A program made the translations under genes and the position numbers. This document shows, in pieces, positions 49,508 to 60,887 of a stretch of 60,887 nt of DNA (position 1 is the stretch's first letter; each line of letters starts with the position of its first letter). A model generated the notes under the pieces. That model searched no databases. It was not told the DNA's origin and saw nothing but the letters and a program-made list of their open reading frames with translations. Source of the DNA: Gammaproteobacteria bacterium (GTDB lineage: Bacteria > Pseudomonadota > Gammaproteobacteria > Steroidobacterales > Steroidobacteraceae); the NCBI GenBank assembly GCA_028293725.1, contig JAQGOE010000093.1:1-60887 (forward strand), in the 5' to 3' direction.

Positions 49508-50917
49508 TCAACAGCTGTAGTACATCTCGAGCTCCACCGGGTGGGTCGACATGCGGAACTTGGTGATTTCCTGCAGCTTCAGTCCCATGTACGCGTCGAT
49601 GACGTCGTTGGTGAAAACGCCGCCACGTGTCAGGAACTCGCGATCCTTGTCGAGATGCTCCAGGGCCATGTCGAGCGAATGGCACACTGTTGGAATGTGC
49701 TTCGCTTCCTCCGGCTCGAGGTCGTACAAGTCCTTGTCCGCCGGATCGCCGGGGTGGATCTTGTTCTGGATGCCATCGAGACCGGCCATCATCATGGCCG
49801 CGAACGCGAAATAGGGGTTCGCGCACGAGTCTGGGAAGCGCACTTCGATACGGCGCCCCTTCGGGTTCGACACGAACGGGATACGGATCGACGCCGAGCG
49901 GTTGCGCGCGGAGTACGCGAGCATCACCGGCGCTTCGAAGCCCGGCACGAGGCGCTTGTAGCTGTTGGTACCGGGATTCGTGAAGGCGTTGAGGGCCTTC
50001 GCGTGCTTGATGATGCCGCCGATGTAGTAGAGCGCGGTGTCGGAAAGTCCGCCGTACTTGTCGCCCGCGAAGAGGGCTTTCCCTTCTTTCTGCAGGGACT
50101 GGTGTACGTGCATGCCGCTGCCGTTATCACCGACGAGCGGCTTCGGCATGAAGGTGGCGGTCTTGCCGTAACCGTTGGCGACGTTGAGGATGGCGTACTT
50201 GAGGATCTGCACCTCGTCGGCCTTCTTGGTGAGCGTGCCGGCGCCGACGCCGATCTCGCACTGACCGCCGGTTGCGACCTCGTGGTGATGCACCTCGACC
50301 TTCAAGCCCATCTCTTCCAACGCGAGGCACATGGCCGAGCGGATGTCCTGAAAGGCATCGACCGGGGGAACCGGGAAGTAGCCGCCCTTGATGCCGGGAC
50401 GGTGTCCGGTGTTGCCCTGCTCGTATTCCTTGGAGGAATTCCAGGCGCCCTGCACGGAGTCGATGCGATACCCCGAGCCATTCATGTCGTTGTTGTAAGT
50501 GACGCTGTCGAAGATGAAGAATTCGTTCTCAGGACCGAACAGCGCGTAGTCGGCGATGCCCGTCGACTTCAGGTAGGCCTCCGCGCGTTTCGCGAGCGAG
50601 CGCGGATCGCGCTCGTAGCCCTGCATGGTGGTGGGCTCGATCACGTCGCAGCGGATGTTGACCGTCGTCTCTTCGAAGAAGGGATCGAGGACCGCCGTGC
50701 TCGCATCGAGCGCGAGAATCATGTCCGACTCGTTGATGCCCTTCCATCCGGAGATGGAAGAACCGTCGAACATCTTGCCGTCGCGGAACAGCTCCTCATC
50801 GACGAGCCGCGCTGGGATCGTCACGTGCTGCTCTTTGCCGCGCGTGTCTGTGAAGCGCAAGTCCGCGAACTTGACCTCTTTTTCTTTTATCAGTTTGATG
50901 ACATCAGTGGGTGACAT
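49508..50917 (-). CDS. glnA: Glutamine synthetase, type I
   Basis: A 469-residue GSI that makes glutamine from glutamate and ammonium. [20 protein letters not shown], the ATP-grasp block [28 protein letters not shown] and the adenylylation region [16 protein letters not shown] (Tyr in DLYDLEPEE) are present, so it belongs to the GSI-beta class regulated by adenylylation. GGAGAG precedes the ATG. The 356-bp gap to the toxin-antitoxin genes holds a sigma-54-like promoter and tandem NtrC-like sites, which ties it to ntrBC downstream. Confidence 0.97.
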   Translation of the reverse strand: MSPTDVIKLIKEKEVKFADLRFTDTRGKEQHVTIPARLVDEELFRDGKMFDGSSISGWKGINESDMILALDASTAVLDPFFEETTVNIRCDVIEPTTMQGYERDPRSLAKRAEAYLKSTGIADYALFGPENEFFIFDSVTYNNDMNGSGYRIDSVQGAWNSSKEYEQGNTGHRPGIKGGYFPVPPVDAFQDIRSAMCLALEEMGLKVEVHHHEVATGGQCEIGVGAGTLTKKADEVQILKYAILNVANGYGKTATFMPKPLVGDNGSGMHVHQSLQKEGKALFAGDKYGGLSDTALYYIGGIIKHAKALNAFTNPGTNSYKRLVPGFEAPVMLAYSARNRSASIRIPFVSNPKGRRIEVRFPDSCANPYFAFAAMMMAGLDGIQNKIHPGDPADKDLYDLEPEEAKHIPTVCHSLDMALEHLDKDREFLTRGGVFTNDVIDAYMGLKLQEITKFRMSTHPVELEMYYSC

Positions 50918-51030
50918 ATCGCTCTCCGGGAAAGGGTGGTCCCGCCAATCGTGACGTCCTGGGCCGTTCGTGTGCAGCTTGACCCGTTACTGTCCACGCC
51001 CGGCCACGGCGTGGCGGAGCGGGGTAGTAG

Positions 51031-51046
51031 TGCAGGCACCATGCCA
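51031..51046 (-). promoter_or_regulatory. Sigma-54-like promoter of glnA
   Basis: The minus strand reads TGGCATGGTGCCTGCA, with GG and GC at correct spacing and two departures from consensus (TGGCAC/TTGCA). Predicted start about 51020, leaving a leader of about 100 bases. The tandem NtrC-like sites upstream support it. Confidence 0.7.
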
Positions 51047-51096
51047 ATTTGGCGACCCATTAAAATCAACCGGTTAGGCGCTTAGCAGCACTGTAA

Positions 51097-51144
51097 TGCA
51101 CCAAATCGGCGCAGACATCGAGGGGATTGCACCATAAGTGGGCT
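51097..51144 (-). promoter_or_regulatory. Tandem NtrC-like sites upstream of glnA
   Basis: Site 1 (51097-51113), TGCACCAAATCGGCGCA, differs from the palindromic NtrC consensus by one base in its outer arms. Site 2 (51128-51144) has a perfect TGCACC half and a weak second half. Centres are about 85 and 116 bp before the predicted start and 31 bp apart, three helical turns, much like the E. coli glnA enhancer. Confidence 0.7.
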
Positions 51145-51212
51145 TTTGCGGGCGCGTTTTTTGACCCAGGTCGCGGAATGCGCCGGAGGCGGCGCCTGTT
51201 CTTGGTGCAGGT

Positions 51213-51249
51213 TTGTCTATTTATAGACTTCTGCTATAGTTAGTCTATA
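51213..51249 (+). promoter_or_regulatory. Promoter-operator of the Xre/RES module
   Basis: TTGTCT (51213-51218), 16 bases, TATAGT (51235-51240) forms a sigma-70 promoter. Two inverted repeats overlap it: GTCTAT/ATAGAC (51215-51228) and TATAG/CTATA (51235-51249). The stretch is AT-rich compared with its surroundings. Binding by the antitoxin for autoregulation is the usual arrangement. Confidence 0.68.
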
Positions 51250-51273
51250 TATGGATGGCCGGAGAGACCTGTT

Positions 51274-51684
51274 ATGAGTGCTCCTCTTCATTCGGTGCAG
51301 TTCCGCCAGGGAACCCCCAAGGAAGTAGCCGCCGCGGGTGGCGCGGGCTTACGCGCGTTCACCCAAATCGCGGAACTCTGGCATCTGTCGATTGCGGATC
51401 AATTGGCATTGCTCGGAATCACGTCGCGATCCACGTACTTCAAGTGGCGTACGGAACCGCAGCCGAAGCTGCCACGCGATACGCTCGAGCGCCTCTCCTA
51501 TCTTCTGGGCATCTACAAGGCCCTCCAGTTACTGCTTCCTGACACTCGCGCAGCCGATGAGTGGATCCGACGACCGAACGATGCGCCGCCGTTTGGCGGC
51601 CGGTCCGCGCTCGATCGAATGCTCTCGGGCAACGTCGCGGATCTGTTCATCGTGCGGCAATACCTCGACGCGCAGCGCGGCTGA
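51274..51684 (+). CDS. Xre/MbcA/ParS-type antitoxin
   Basis: A 136-residue protein with an N-terminal helix-turn-helix-like region (LRAFTQIAELWHLSIADQLALLGITSRSTYFKWRTEP) and a C-terminal toxin-binding domain (DTLERLSYLLGIYKALQLLLPDTRAADEWIRRPNDAPPFGGRSALDRMLSGNVADLFIVRQYLDAQRG) of the MbcA/ParS (DUF2384) family. It should neutralise the RES toxin that follows nine bases later and repress the shared promoter. GGAGAGACC precedes the ATG. Confidence 0.9.
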   Translation: MSAPLHSVQFRQGTPKEVAAAGGAGLRAFTQIAELWHLSIADQLALLGITSRSTYFKWRTEPQPKLPRDTLERLSYLLGIYKALQLLLPDTRAADEWIRRPNDAPPFGGRSALDRMLSGNVADLFIVRQYLDAQRG

Positions 51685-51693
51685 GTCTCCTTC

Positions 51694-52389
51694 ATGGCGA
51701 CTCCTTATCCGGCCCTCGCGGTCAGCGAGGTGCGCTGGCAACCGTGCTTTCGAGTCATTTCGAGCCGCTTTCCACCTATTCACCTCTTCGAGCGGGTGGC
51801 GGGGGCGGAGGATTGGGAGGCGCTCTACTGGCTCGAATCGCTGACGAATCCCCGTTTGCGCGACGACGTGGGGGAGATCGAGCTCGTGCCACGGGAGGAC
51901 CGCATCTTCGGACCCGGTGCCTCCGTCATCATGGCGCCGTTCACGCATCTCAACCCCGAAGGCAGTCGCTTTGCCGACGATACGTTCGGCGCCTTCTACG
52001 CCGCGGCGAGCCTCGACACCTCGATCGCCGAGACTCGCTATCACCGCGAGATCTTCCTGCGCGCAACCCGACAGCGGCCACTCGAGCTCGATATGCGGAC
52101 GTACCTCTGTGACGTCGCGGCGAGCTTTCACGACATCCGCGGGAAACGCGACCGCATGCCCGACATCTATGACCCTGACAGCTACGTCGCGTCGCAAAAA
52201 CTCGCACGTGGCCTGAAGCTCGCGGGTTCGAATGGAGTCGTCTTCGACAGCGTGCGCCACTCCGGCGGGCAGTGCCTCGCGGTATACCGGCCACGACTCA
52301 TACAGAACTGCCGTCAGGGGACGCATTTACGCTACGTGTGGGACGGCCAGCGGATCAGCCAGGTGTATGCACTGCGAGCCATAGAGTAA
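51694..52389 (+). CDS. RES-domain toxin (NAD+-degrading)
   Basis: A 231-residue RES protein. Conserved residues of the fold are seen in [42 protein letters not shown] (Glu and Tyr) and [23 protein letters not shown] (Ser). RES toxins of MbcT/Res type destroy NAD+, by phosphorolysis or hydrolysis. The length is normal and no frameshift is seen, so the pair appears intact. It lies between two housekeeping loci (glnA and glyQS). Confidence 0.9.
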   Translation: MATPYPALAVSEVRWQPCFRVISSRFPPIHLFERVAGAEDWEALYWLESLTNPRLRDDVGEIELVPREDRIFGPGASVIMAPFTHLNPEGSRFADDTFGAFYAAASLDTSIAETRYHREIFLRATRQRPLELDMRTYLCDVAASFHDIRGKRDRMPDIYDPDSYVASQKLARGLKLAGSNGVVFDSVRHSGGQCLAVYRPRLIQNCRQGTHLRYVWDGQRISQVYALRAIE

Positions 52390-52493
52390 TAGATAGATCC
52401 ATGAAAACCGGTCGCCGCCGGGGCGACCGGTACGCCGGCCGCTCGCTATACTTCGCGGTCTTTGTTCCCCGTGTTTCAGCAAGAGTCTCGCGC

Positions 52494-53441
52494 ATGAAAA
52501 TCGGCACTGCGCCGCAAACGTTTCAGGAGCTGATCTTTGCCCTGCAACGCTACTGGTCCGACCGTGGTTGTGTAATTTTGCAGCCGTATGACATGGAGGT
52601 CGGCGCCGGTACGTTTCACACCGCGACCTTCCTTCGGTCCATCGGCCCCGAGCCGTGGAGCGCTGCCTATGTGCAGCCTTCACGACGGCCGACCGACGGC
52701 CGCTATGGCGAGAATCCCTTCCGCCTGCAGCACTACTACCAGTACCAGGTGGTGATAAAGCCATCGCCGCTGGAGATCCTCGACCTCTACCTGGGGAGTC
52801 TGCGCGCGCTCGGGCTGGATCCCCTGGTGCACGACGTGCGGTTCGTCGAGGACAACTGGGAGTCGCCCACACTGGGCGCCTGGGGTCTCGGCTGGGAAGT
52901 CTGGCTGAACGGCATGGAGATCACGCAGTTCACTTACTTCCAGCAGGTAGGTGGCCGCGAGTGCCGGCCTGTGACCGGTGAAATCACCTACGGGCTCGAG
53001 CGACTGGCTATGTACCTGCAGGGCGTCGAAAGCATCTATGACATCGTCTGGACCGAAGGTCCGCAGGGTCGTGTGACCTACGGTGACGTGTTCCATCAGA
53101 ACGAGGTGGAGCAATCGACCTACAACTTTGAGCACGCCGACGTTCCGACGCTGCTGCGCCACTTCGACGATTACGAGAAGGCCTGCAAGGAGCTGCTGGC
53201 TGCGAAGCTGGCGCTGCCCGCTTATGAGCAGGTCCTCAAGGCCTCGCACACCTTTAATCTGCTCGACGCGCGGCGCGCGATCTCGGTCACTGAGCGGCAG
53301 CGCTACATCTTCCGCGTGCGGACGCTCGCGAGCGGCGTGGCGCAGGTGTACTACGAGAGTCGGGAGGCGCTCGGCTTCCCGCTATTGAAGAGGGCGCAGA
53401 CGAATCAGCCTGCGGCTCCGGCCAACGAGGCCGCCGCATGA
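52494..53441 (+). CDS. glyQ: Glycyl-tRNA synthetase alpha subunit
   Basis: A 315-residue class II synthetase subunit. [47 protein letters not shown] and [29 protein letters not shown] are typical. It pairs with GlyS to form the bacterial tetramer. The ATG at 52494 begins [14 protein letters not shown]; longer frames enter the RES gene. Overlaps glyS by ATGA. Confidence 0.97.
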   Translation: MKIGTAPQTFQELIFALQRYWSDRGCVILQPYDMEVGAGTFHTATFLRSIGPEPWSAAYVQPSRRPTDGRYGENPFRLQHYYQYQVVIKPSPLEILDLYLGSLRALGLDPLVHDVRFVEDNWESPTLGAWGLGWEVWLNGMEITQFTYFQQVGGRECRPVTGEITYGLERLAMYLQGVESIYDIVWTEGPQGRVTYGDVFHQNEVEQSTYNFEHADVPTLLRHFDDYEKACKELLAAKLALPAYEQVLKASHTFNLLDARRAISVTERQRYIFRVRTLASGVAQVYYESREALGFPLLKRAQTNQPAAPANEAAA

Positions 53442-55591
53442 AGATTGAACGTCATGATTTTCTCGTTGAGCTCGGCACGGAGGAGCTCCCTCCGAAGGCG
53501 CTGCGTGGGTTGGAGGAGGCGTTTGCCTCCGGAGTACGTACGGGTCTCGATAAAGCCCTTTTGGAACACGGTGACGTTGTTTCCTATGCGACGCCGAGAC
53601 GCCTGGCCGTCTGGGTGAAGAAACTCGCTGCACGTCAGCCCGAGCAGGATCTGAAGCGCCGCGGACCGCCGGTGAACGCATCGTTCGATGCCGCCGGAGC
53701 GCCGACGCGAGCCGCGCTGGCCTTTGCGGATAGTTGCGGCACGACGGTCGACGCGCTGCAAAGGCTCGACGAAGGCAAGGGAACCTTCCTGTTCTTTATC
53801 GGTAAGAAGGCGGGCGCGGTGGTGACCGATCTTCTTCCGGGCATCGTGAAGGCGGCTCTCGACGCGTTGCCGATCCCGAGGCGCATGCATTGGGGCTCGA
53901 GCGATGCCGAGTTTGTGCGGCCGGTTCACTGGTTGCTCATGTTGTATGGGACGGATGTTGTTCCTGTAACCCTGCTCGACACGGTATCCGGTGATCTCAC
54001 GCGGGGGCACCGGTTTCACGCGCCAAAACCTATTCGCATTACGACACCTGCCAGCTATGCGGGCGCGTTGAGTAAACGGGGTTACGTGTTGCCCGACTTC
54101 GCGGGACGCCGGGAGGTAATCCGAGAGGGGGTTACCAAGGCGGCGGCTGAACTCGGGGGACGCGCTCTGATCGGCGATGCGCTGTTGGACGAAGTCACGG
54201 CGCTCGTGGAGTGGCCGGTACCGATCGCGGGTCGGTTCGAGGAGCGTTTCCTCGCCCTGCCACGCGAGGTGCTGATCTCCACCCTACAGGAGCACCAGCG
54301 CTACTTTCCCGTGGAAGATAGTCAGAGAAGGCTGCTGCCGTGTTTCATCACCGTCAGCAACATTGAAAGTCGGGATCCCTCCAAGGTCCGCGAAGGAAAC
54401 GAGCGTGTCGTACGGCCACGTCTCGCGGATGCGGCCTTCTTCTGGGACCAGGACCGGAAGCATCCCCTCGCCTCACTGCGGGAGGCGCTCGATAAGGTCA
54501 CTTTCCATGTGAAACTCGGCTCGATTGGCGATAAGACGCGTCGCTTACGCACGCTCGCCGGCGAGATCGCGGCGCTCGGCAACAGGGAGCGCGCCGAAAC
54601 CGAGCGGGCCGCGGAACTGTGCAAGTGTGATCTTCTGACGGCAATGGTCGGGGAGTTTCCCGAGCTGCAGGGGATCATGGGTACGTACTACGCCCTGGCT
54701 GACGGCGAGACGCCCGAAGTGGCGGTCGCGATCCGCGAGCACTATCTCCCACGCGGCGCCGGCGATGAGCTGCCAGAGACGCATCCAGGTCTCGCCGTTG
54801 CGATTGCCGACAAACTCGACACACTTACGGCCATTTTCGCCATCGGCGAGAAACCGACGGGAACGAAGGATCCGTTGGGGTTGCGGCGTGCCGCCATCGG
54901 TGTCCTTAGAATTCTCATCGAGACGGGGCTCGACCTCGACTTGCGGCATTTCGTGACGCGAGCGCTCGAGTTGGCGCGTGCGGACATCGAGAGAATTGCG
55001 GCGGCCGCGGGGAAGCCGGTACCGCCCATCGTTACCGAGAAAGTCACGGCGGACATCTATGACTACATCATGGAGCGGTTGCGCGCGTACTACCTCGAGG
55101 GCGGCGGCACACGGAACACGATCGGTGCGGCGACGATGACGACCGAGATGTTCGATGCAGTGTTGGCGAGCGCTCCCCTGTCACCGTTGGATTTCGATGC
55201 GCGACTGAAGGCGCTGCGGGCGTTTCTCGAGCTGCCGGAATCGGCGAGCCTCACGGCGGCCAACAAGCGCATTGCCAACATCCTGCGGAAATCCGCCGGT
55301 GGCTTGGTACCTGGTGAGGTCGACGTCGAAGCGCTGAAGGAAGACGCGGAGGTGCGGCTCTTCGACTCGATGCGGGCGCTGCGCGATGCGGTGTCGGTCG
55401 CCACGGCACAGAGGGAATACGCTAACGCGCTGGGACGGCTGGCGCAGCTGCGGCCGGCCGTGGATGAGTTTTTCGACCAGGTCATGGTCATGGACGAGAA
55501 TCCGCGGCTCCGGACCAACCGGTTGGCGTTGCTGGCGCAACTCCACGGGTTGTTCGCGGGGGTGGCGGACTTGTCACGGTTACCCGGTTAG
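53438..55591 (+). CDS. glyS: Glycyl-tRNA synthetase beta subunit
   Basis: A 717-residue subunit with the family start [24 protein letters not shown], the central [68 protein letters not shown], an HD-like region (TDLL-type [27 protein letters not shown]) and a C-terminal anticodon-binding region ending [27 protein letters not shown]. It binds tRNA and assists editing and charging. Overlaps glyQ by four bases. Confidence 0.97.
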   Translation: MKIERHDFLVELGTEELPPKALRGLEEAFASGVRTGLDKALLEHGDVVSYATPRRLAVWVKKLAARQPEQDLKRRGPPVNASFDAAGAPTRAALAFADSCGTTVDALQRLDEGKGTFLFFIGKKAGAVVTDLLPGIVKAALDALPIPRRMHWGSSDAEFVRPVHWLLMLYGTDVVPVTLLDTVSGDLTRGHRFHAPKPIRITTPASYAGALSKRGYVLPDFAGRREVIREGVTKAAAELGGRALIGDALLDEVTALVEWPVPIAGRFEERFLALPREVLISTLQEHQRYFPVEDSQRRLLPCFITVSNIESRDPSKVREGNERVVRPRLADAAFFWDQDRKHPLASLREALDKVTFHVKLGSIGDKTRRLRTLAGEIAALGNRERAETERAAELCKCDLLTAMVGEFPELQGIMGTYYALADGETPEVAVAIREHYLPRGAGDELPETHPGLAVAIADKLDTLTAIFAIGEKPTGTKDPLGLRRAAIGVLRILIETGLDLDLRHFVTRALELARADIERIAAAAGKPVPPIVTEKVTADIYDYIMERLRAYYLEGGGTRNTIGAATMTTEMFDAVLASAPLSPLDFDARLKALRAFLELPESASLTAANKRIANILRKSAGGLVPGEVDVEALKEDAEVRLFDSMRALRDAVSVATAQREYANALGRLAQLRPAVDEFFDQVMVMDENPRLRTNRLALLAQLHGLFAGVADLSRLPG

Positions 55592-55613
55592 GAGATTCGG
55601 TAAACTTCGCCCC

Positions 55614-56363
55614 ATGCAATTCCTCGGCTCGCTGATCTACACGGCGTTCTTTTTTTTCTGGACGTTTTTCTACGCGATCTTTTTTGTCATCGCGTGTTGT
55701 TTCCTGCCGTTCCGGCACCGCTTCAAGCTGGCGCGGTTTTGGGGCGCCGTCCTGCTGCGCACGCTGAAGTGGTGCTGTCGTCTCGACTATCGGATCGAAG
55801 GCGCCGAGAACATCCCGGCCGACAACCACATCGCGCTGTGGAAGCACTCTTCCTCGTGGGAGACAGTCGCTATGGCTGTGGTCTTCCCACGGCAGGTCTG
55901 GGTCCTCAAGCGCGAGCTGCTGTGGATTCCCTTTGTGGGGTGGGGCATTCGCCAGCTCCACGCCATCGCAATCGACCGGAAGTCGGGTCACTCGGCTGTC
56001 GGGCAGGTCGTGGAGCAGGGTAAGCAACGGATCGCCGAGGGCGACTGGATCATCATCTTTCCGGAAGGCACGCGAATGCTGCCAGGGCAGACGCGTCGTT
56101 ACGGTGTGAGCGGGACGTTACTGGCGGCGGAGACGGGGCGGCTCATTATCCCGGTAGCTCACAACGCGGGTGACTTCTGGCCGCGGCGCGGGCTGATGAA
56201 GAAGCCGGGAACAATTCGCGTGGTCATCGGGCGTCCCATAACTGCAGCCGGGCGGGATGTTCGGGAGATCAATCGCGAAGTGCAGGAGTGGATTGAGGCA
56301 ACTGTCGCGGCGCTGCATGGGGATGGCAGCGGGGAAACCGACCTGACCCAGCGTCCGGCTTGA
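55614..56363 (+). CDS. 1-acyl-sn-glycerol-3-phosphate acyltransferase-like protein (PlsC family)
   Basis: A 249-residue membrane enzyme. The N-terminal hydrophobic part (LIYTAFFFFWTFFYAIFFVIACCFLPF) anchors it. The acyltransferase motifs are KHSSSWET (HX4E rather than HX4D, a form common in this branch), the Arg motif near AIDRKSG and FPEGTRMLPGQ. It would acylate lysophosphatidic acid or a related acceptor. ATG 55614 follows the glyS stop by 22 bp, so co-transcription is likely. Confidence 0.88.
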   Translation: MQFLGSLIYTAFFFFWTFFYAIFFVIACCFLPFRHRFKLARFWGAVLLRTLKWCCRLDYRIEGAENIPADNHIALWKHSSSWETVAMAVVFPRQVWVLKRELLWIPFVGWGIRQLHAIAIDRKSGHSAVGQVVEQGKQRIAEGDWIIIFPEGTRMLPGQTRRYGVSGTLLAAETGRLIIPVAHNAGDFWPRRGLMKKPGTIRVVIGRPITAAGRDVREINREVQEWIEATVAALHGDGSGETDLTQRPA

Positions 56364-56516
56364 CGCGACTTCCGGCCTGACGACGGGGGCGCGGTGACGC
56401 GCCTTTCCGACAGTGATCGTGACCTTGGGGTGACACACTCCGAGATTGAGACGCGCGCGGTATTTCGCCAGCGCGCGGTAGGGAAAGATGGGCTCGGCAG
56501 CTTTTCCGGGCTCGTC

Positions 56517-57236
56517 ATGCTTCCACTGTTGAAAGTCGCAGTAGCGATAGGGTTCGCTCTGGTTCTAAGCGCGTGTGGCTCGTTGCCTCCCGCGAACTTC
56601 GAGCAGGCCTCGCGCGTCGATGTGCGGCGCGTCTGTCTCACCACACCGGGCGTTCCAGAGCGACCGCAGGTCACCATCATGAATCCCATCGGCGCGAGTT
56701 TCGGCGTGGTGGGCAATTACATCGAGTCACGCCGAGCCGCCGGCGCCCAACAGGAAATGCAGGCCGTGCTCGCCAAGGCGAGTTACAACTACGAGGCGGC
56801 GCTGAGCGAGTCCGTGTTCGTCGCCATGAGCAAGGCCGGCTTCGCCATGGTCCACTCGCCGGAGTCACGCCCGGAGAAAGAGCGCTCCCGATTCATCGAG
56901 CACTATCCGGCGGCGGTAAAGCGTATCGATGCTTACCTGGATGTCTACGCGGACTACATAGGGTTTCAGGCGATGCGGTCCTCGGAGGAATATTGGCCGC
57001 ACCTGGAGATCAGTGCCCGCCTCGTCGACGCCAAGAGCGGCAAGATTTTGTACCAGGGGCGGATTGTCTACGGGTTTTCCGTGGCGACCGACGAGGATGC
57101 CGTGCTGGTGCATGCCGAGAACACGTTCCGGTTCCGGGATCGCACTGCCCTGCAGGCTAATCCGTCGATCACGGCGCGAGCGCTACAGGGGGCGATCGAT
57201 GCTGTGGCTTGGGAGTTGGCGAAGCAATTTATGTAA
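56517..57236 (+). CDS. Putative lipoprotein, unknown function
   Basis: A 239-residue protein with a lipoprotein signal: MLPLLKVAVAIGFALVLSACGSL, where LSAC is the lipobox. The mature part has no recognised domain. The AISARLVDAKSGKILYQGRIVYGF-like strand pattern (LEISARLVDAKSGKILYQGR) is reminiscent of periplasmic beta-rich lipoproteins. ATG 56517 places the lipobox at about residue 20; a frame open to 56394 would put 41 residues before it. It follows the acyltransferase. Confidence 0.72.
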   Translation: MLPLLKVAVAIGFALVLSACGSLPPANFEQASRVDVRRVCLTTPGVPERPQVTIMNPIGASFGVVGNYIESRRAAGAQQEMQAVLAKASYNYEAALSESVFVAMSKAGFAMVHSPESRPEKERSRFIEHYPAAVKRIDAYLDVYADYIGFQAMRSSEEYWPHLEISARLVDAKSGKILYQGRIVYGFSVATDEDAVLVHAENTFRFRDRTALQANPSITARALQGAIDAVAWELAKQFM

Positions 57237-57377
57237 GCGGCGGGCGGGCTGACGTGATGCCGTACTGACGGGTTAAGGGAGCCTGCCCATTACCGAGCCC
57301 GGGCCGCGGCGGACCCTGAGGGGCGCTCCCGCGCAGGCGAGGCGGCTTCTCAGAGAGACCGGCTAAAATCCACAGGC

Positions 57378-57429
57378 GGGCGTAATTGACGCCCAGATGC
57401 GGCACCGGGCGGGTTTTGGCCGCCCGGTG
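57378..57429. terminator. Paired hairpins between lipoprotein gene and gyrB
   Basis: GGGCGT/ACGCCC (57378-57394) and the stronger CACCGGGCGG/CCGCCCGGTG (57403-57429, loop GTTTTGG) lie between the convergent stops. No T-run follows on either strand. They probably serve as a shared transcription end. Nothing else was recognised in the 210-bp gap. Confidence 0.55.
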
Positions 57430-57446
57430 ACTCACCTGAGAGACAA

Positions 57447-59891
<2,445 letters not shown>

Positions 59892-60887
59892 TTATACCGG
59901 TTGGACCCTCCCTTGTTCCACGTGGAACACGCGATTGGGAGTGCCAAAGAGGCGAGATTCGGAGTGTAGAGACGTGAGCACGAGCTGGGATCGGAGGCGC
60001 ATCACCTGCTCAATAAATCGCCTTAGATGCTCACCGTCCAATTCGGCTGCGGGGTCGTCCAGGAGGAGCGTGGGCGTGGTTTCGGTCGCCTGCTGCAGTA
60101 GATTGAGCTGAGCAAGGGTCATTGCAACGGCTACTAGCTTTTGCTGTCCGCGGGAGAGCACTTCACGGGCCGGGCGGCCGCTCATGCGGATGATCACGTC
60201 GGCGCGGTGGGGGCCGGGGTGGGTGAGGCGCTTAGATTCGTCGCGCGCCTTGGAGGCTACCAGCGCCTCGGCCAATGAGACGTCCTGGGCCCAGCCTTTG
60301 AAGTAGTGCAGCTCAGGTTCCAGGCCGCTGAGGGCCAGGACGGATTCTCGCCAGAAGGGGAGGAGGCTTTCCACGAAGCGGCGGCGGGACTCGGCGATGA
60401 GCTCGCCTACTCTGGCTAGCTCGGCGTCCCAGGCGGTGACATGGGCTGGTTGGGTTCTTAGGGCGGCGTTGCGCTGTTTCAGGATTCGGGTGTAGCGGAG
60501 CCACCAGTCTCCGAACTGATGTTCCACGTGGAACACTGCCCAGTCCATCCAACGGCGGCGGCGATGCCCGCCTTCCTCGACGAGCTTGTGGACACCAGGG
60601 TCGATGATCTGGACGGGGAATGCTTGGGTCAGCTCGGTTAGGGATCGCGCCGTCGTGCCGCTTATACGGGCGGTGGTGCCGTCGGTTCGGGAGACTTGGA
60701 CGCCTAGGGCTTGGCCTGGGGTCGAGCGGCTGGTCGAGGCGAGGCCCATCTGGGCAGCAGCGTCGATGGTGGTGCCGCCTGGGGTTGAGGTGTGCGGCGG
60801 CGATTCCGGCGAGGCCGTATCGTCCACAGTTGCTCCCTCAATGCTGGGGCCTCCGCGGCCGAAAACGTCGCGAGTCGCATTCGGCGC
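59892..60887 (-). CDS. recF: DNA replication/repair protein RecF, 5' end cut by window
   Basis: The minus-strand frame is open to the window edge, so the N-terminal Walker A part is missing. The visible 331 residues include PVQIIDPGVHKLVEEGGHRRRRWMDWAVFHVEH, the ABC signature SRGQQKLVAVAMTLAQL and Walker B PTLLLDDPAAELDGEHLRRFIEQV. RecF loads RecA at gaps with RecO and RecR. Near the edge a Pro/Ser/Thr-rich stretch (TVDDTASPESPPHTSTPGGTT) looks like an insertion of about 30 residues relative to usual RecF. Two parS-like 16-base palindromes lie in the gene, both coding FHVE. Directly followed by gyrB, so dnaN-dnaA are expected beyond the edge. Confidence 0.93.
   Translation of the reverse strand, partial: APNATRDVFGRGGPSIEGATVDDTASPESPPHTSTPGGTTIDAAAQMGLASTSRSTPGQALGVQVSRTDGTTARISGTTARSLTELTQAFPVQIIDPGVHKLVEEGGHRRRRWMDWAVFHVEHQFGDWWLRYTRILKQRNAALRTQPAHVTAWDAELARVGELIAESRRRFVESLLPFWRESVLALSGLEPELHYFKGWAQDVSLAEALVASKARDESKRLTHPGPHRADVIIRMSGRPAREVLSRGQQKLVAVAMTLAQLNLLQQATETTPTLLLDDPAAELDGEHLRRFIEQVMRLRSQLVLTSLHSESRLFGTPNRVFHVEQGRVQPV
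59914..59929. promoter_or_regulatory. parS-like ParB-binding site 1
   Basis: TGTTCCACGTGGAACA is a perfect 16-base palindrome matching chromosomal parS (TGTTNCACGTGNAACA). It lies near the 3' end of recF and encodes VFHVEQ. Confidence 0.83.
60520..60535. promoter_or_regulatory. parS-like ParB-binding site 2
   Basis: The same perfect palindrome TGTTCCACGTGGAACA, 606 bp from the first, inside recF, encoding VFHVEH. parS clusters near oriC nucleate ParB and SMC loading. Confidence 0.83.

Noticed and set aside
49680..49700. A TGGCAC...TTGG sigma-54-like sequence within glnA.
   Set aside because: The spacing is one base short and there is no gene downstream in the right orientation.
49541..50914. 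A 457-residue open frame opposite glnA.
   Set aside because: It is antisense to a full-length conserved gene, has no recognisable domain and follows from GC-rich codon bias.

Overview
The window is a gene-dense, high-GC chromosomal segment of a gammaproteobacterium. Evidence for this is the gpsA-secB-grxC-yibN block next to divergent envC (an E. coli-type neighbourhood), tatABC, glyQS as separate alpha and beta subunits, NtrBC-glnA, and rsmG at one end with gyrB-recF at the other. The Nevskiales/Steroidobacterales/Xanthomonadales side of the class fits the gene mix, but that placement is a guess. The two parS-like palindromes inside recF, and the genes rsmG, gyrB and recF, suggest the replication-origin half of the chromosome. 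No rRNA, tRNA, CRISPR, IS element or prophage was seen.

Layout. 1-4.4 kb: the start of rsmG, a two-component system, and a DegP/DegQ periplasmic protease whose promoter carries a textbook PmrA-type box. 4.4-10.7 kb: a SRPBCC protein, then a minus-strand operon (MBL hydrolase, acrylyl-CoA reductase, prpB, prpC, prpD) that would turn acrylyl-CoA into propionyl-CoA and run it through the 2-methylcitrate cycle. 10.8-18.5 kb: an S9 peptidase, a dihaem cytochrome c, dtd, tatABC, a POT peptide transporter and an orphan, degenerate NarL-type regulator. 18.6-21.2 kb: a di-haem peroxidase-like protein and a TonB-domain protein.

21.1-32.7 kb is the nitrate assimilation island. nasA, a NirD/flavoprotein fusion and nirB read leftward. 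nasT-nasS, narK and a hemD-like gene read rightward. Three near-perfect sigma-54 promoters (nirB, nasT, narK) are visible. Between promoter and gene, nirB and narK each carry a strong intrinsic terminator with closely similar stems. This gives two layers of control: RpoN/NtrC for nitrogen limitation, then NasS/NasT (ANTAR) antitermination for nitrate or nitrite. The NtrC side is also in the window: ntrBC at 46.2-48.7 kb and glnA at 49.5-50.9 kb, the latter with a sigma-54-like promoter and tandem NtrC sites.

32.7-46 kb holds an OPT transporter, trmL, the gpsA-secB-grxC-yibN block, envC, an EAL/GGDEF protein, ctpA, and small membrane or stress genes. 51-57 kb holds an Xre/RES toxin-antitoxin pair with an inverted-repeat promoter, glyQS, an acyltransferase and a lipoprotein. 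The right end is gyrB and recF. recF is cut by the window edge and contains both parS-like sites.
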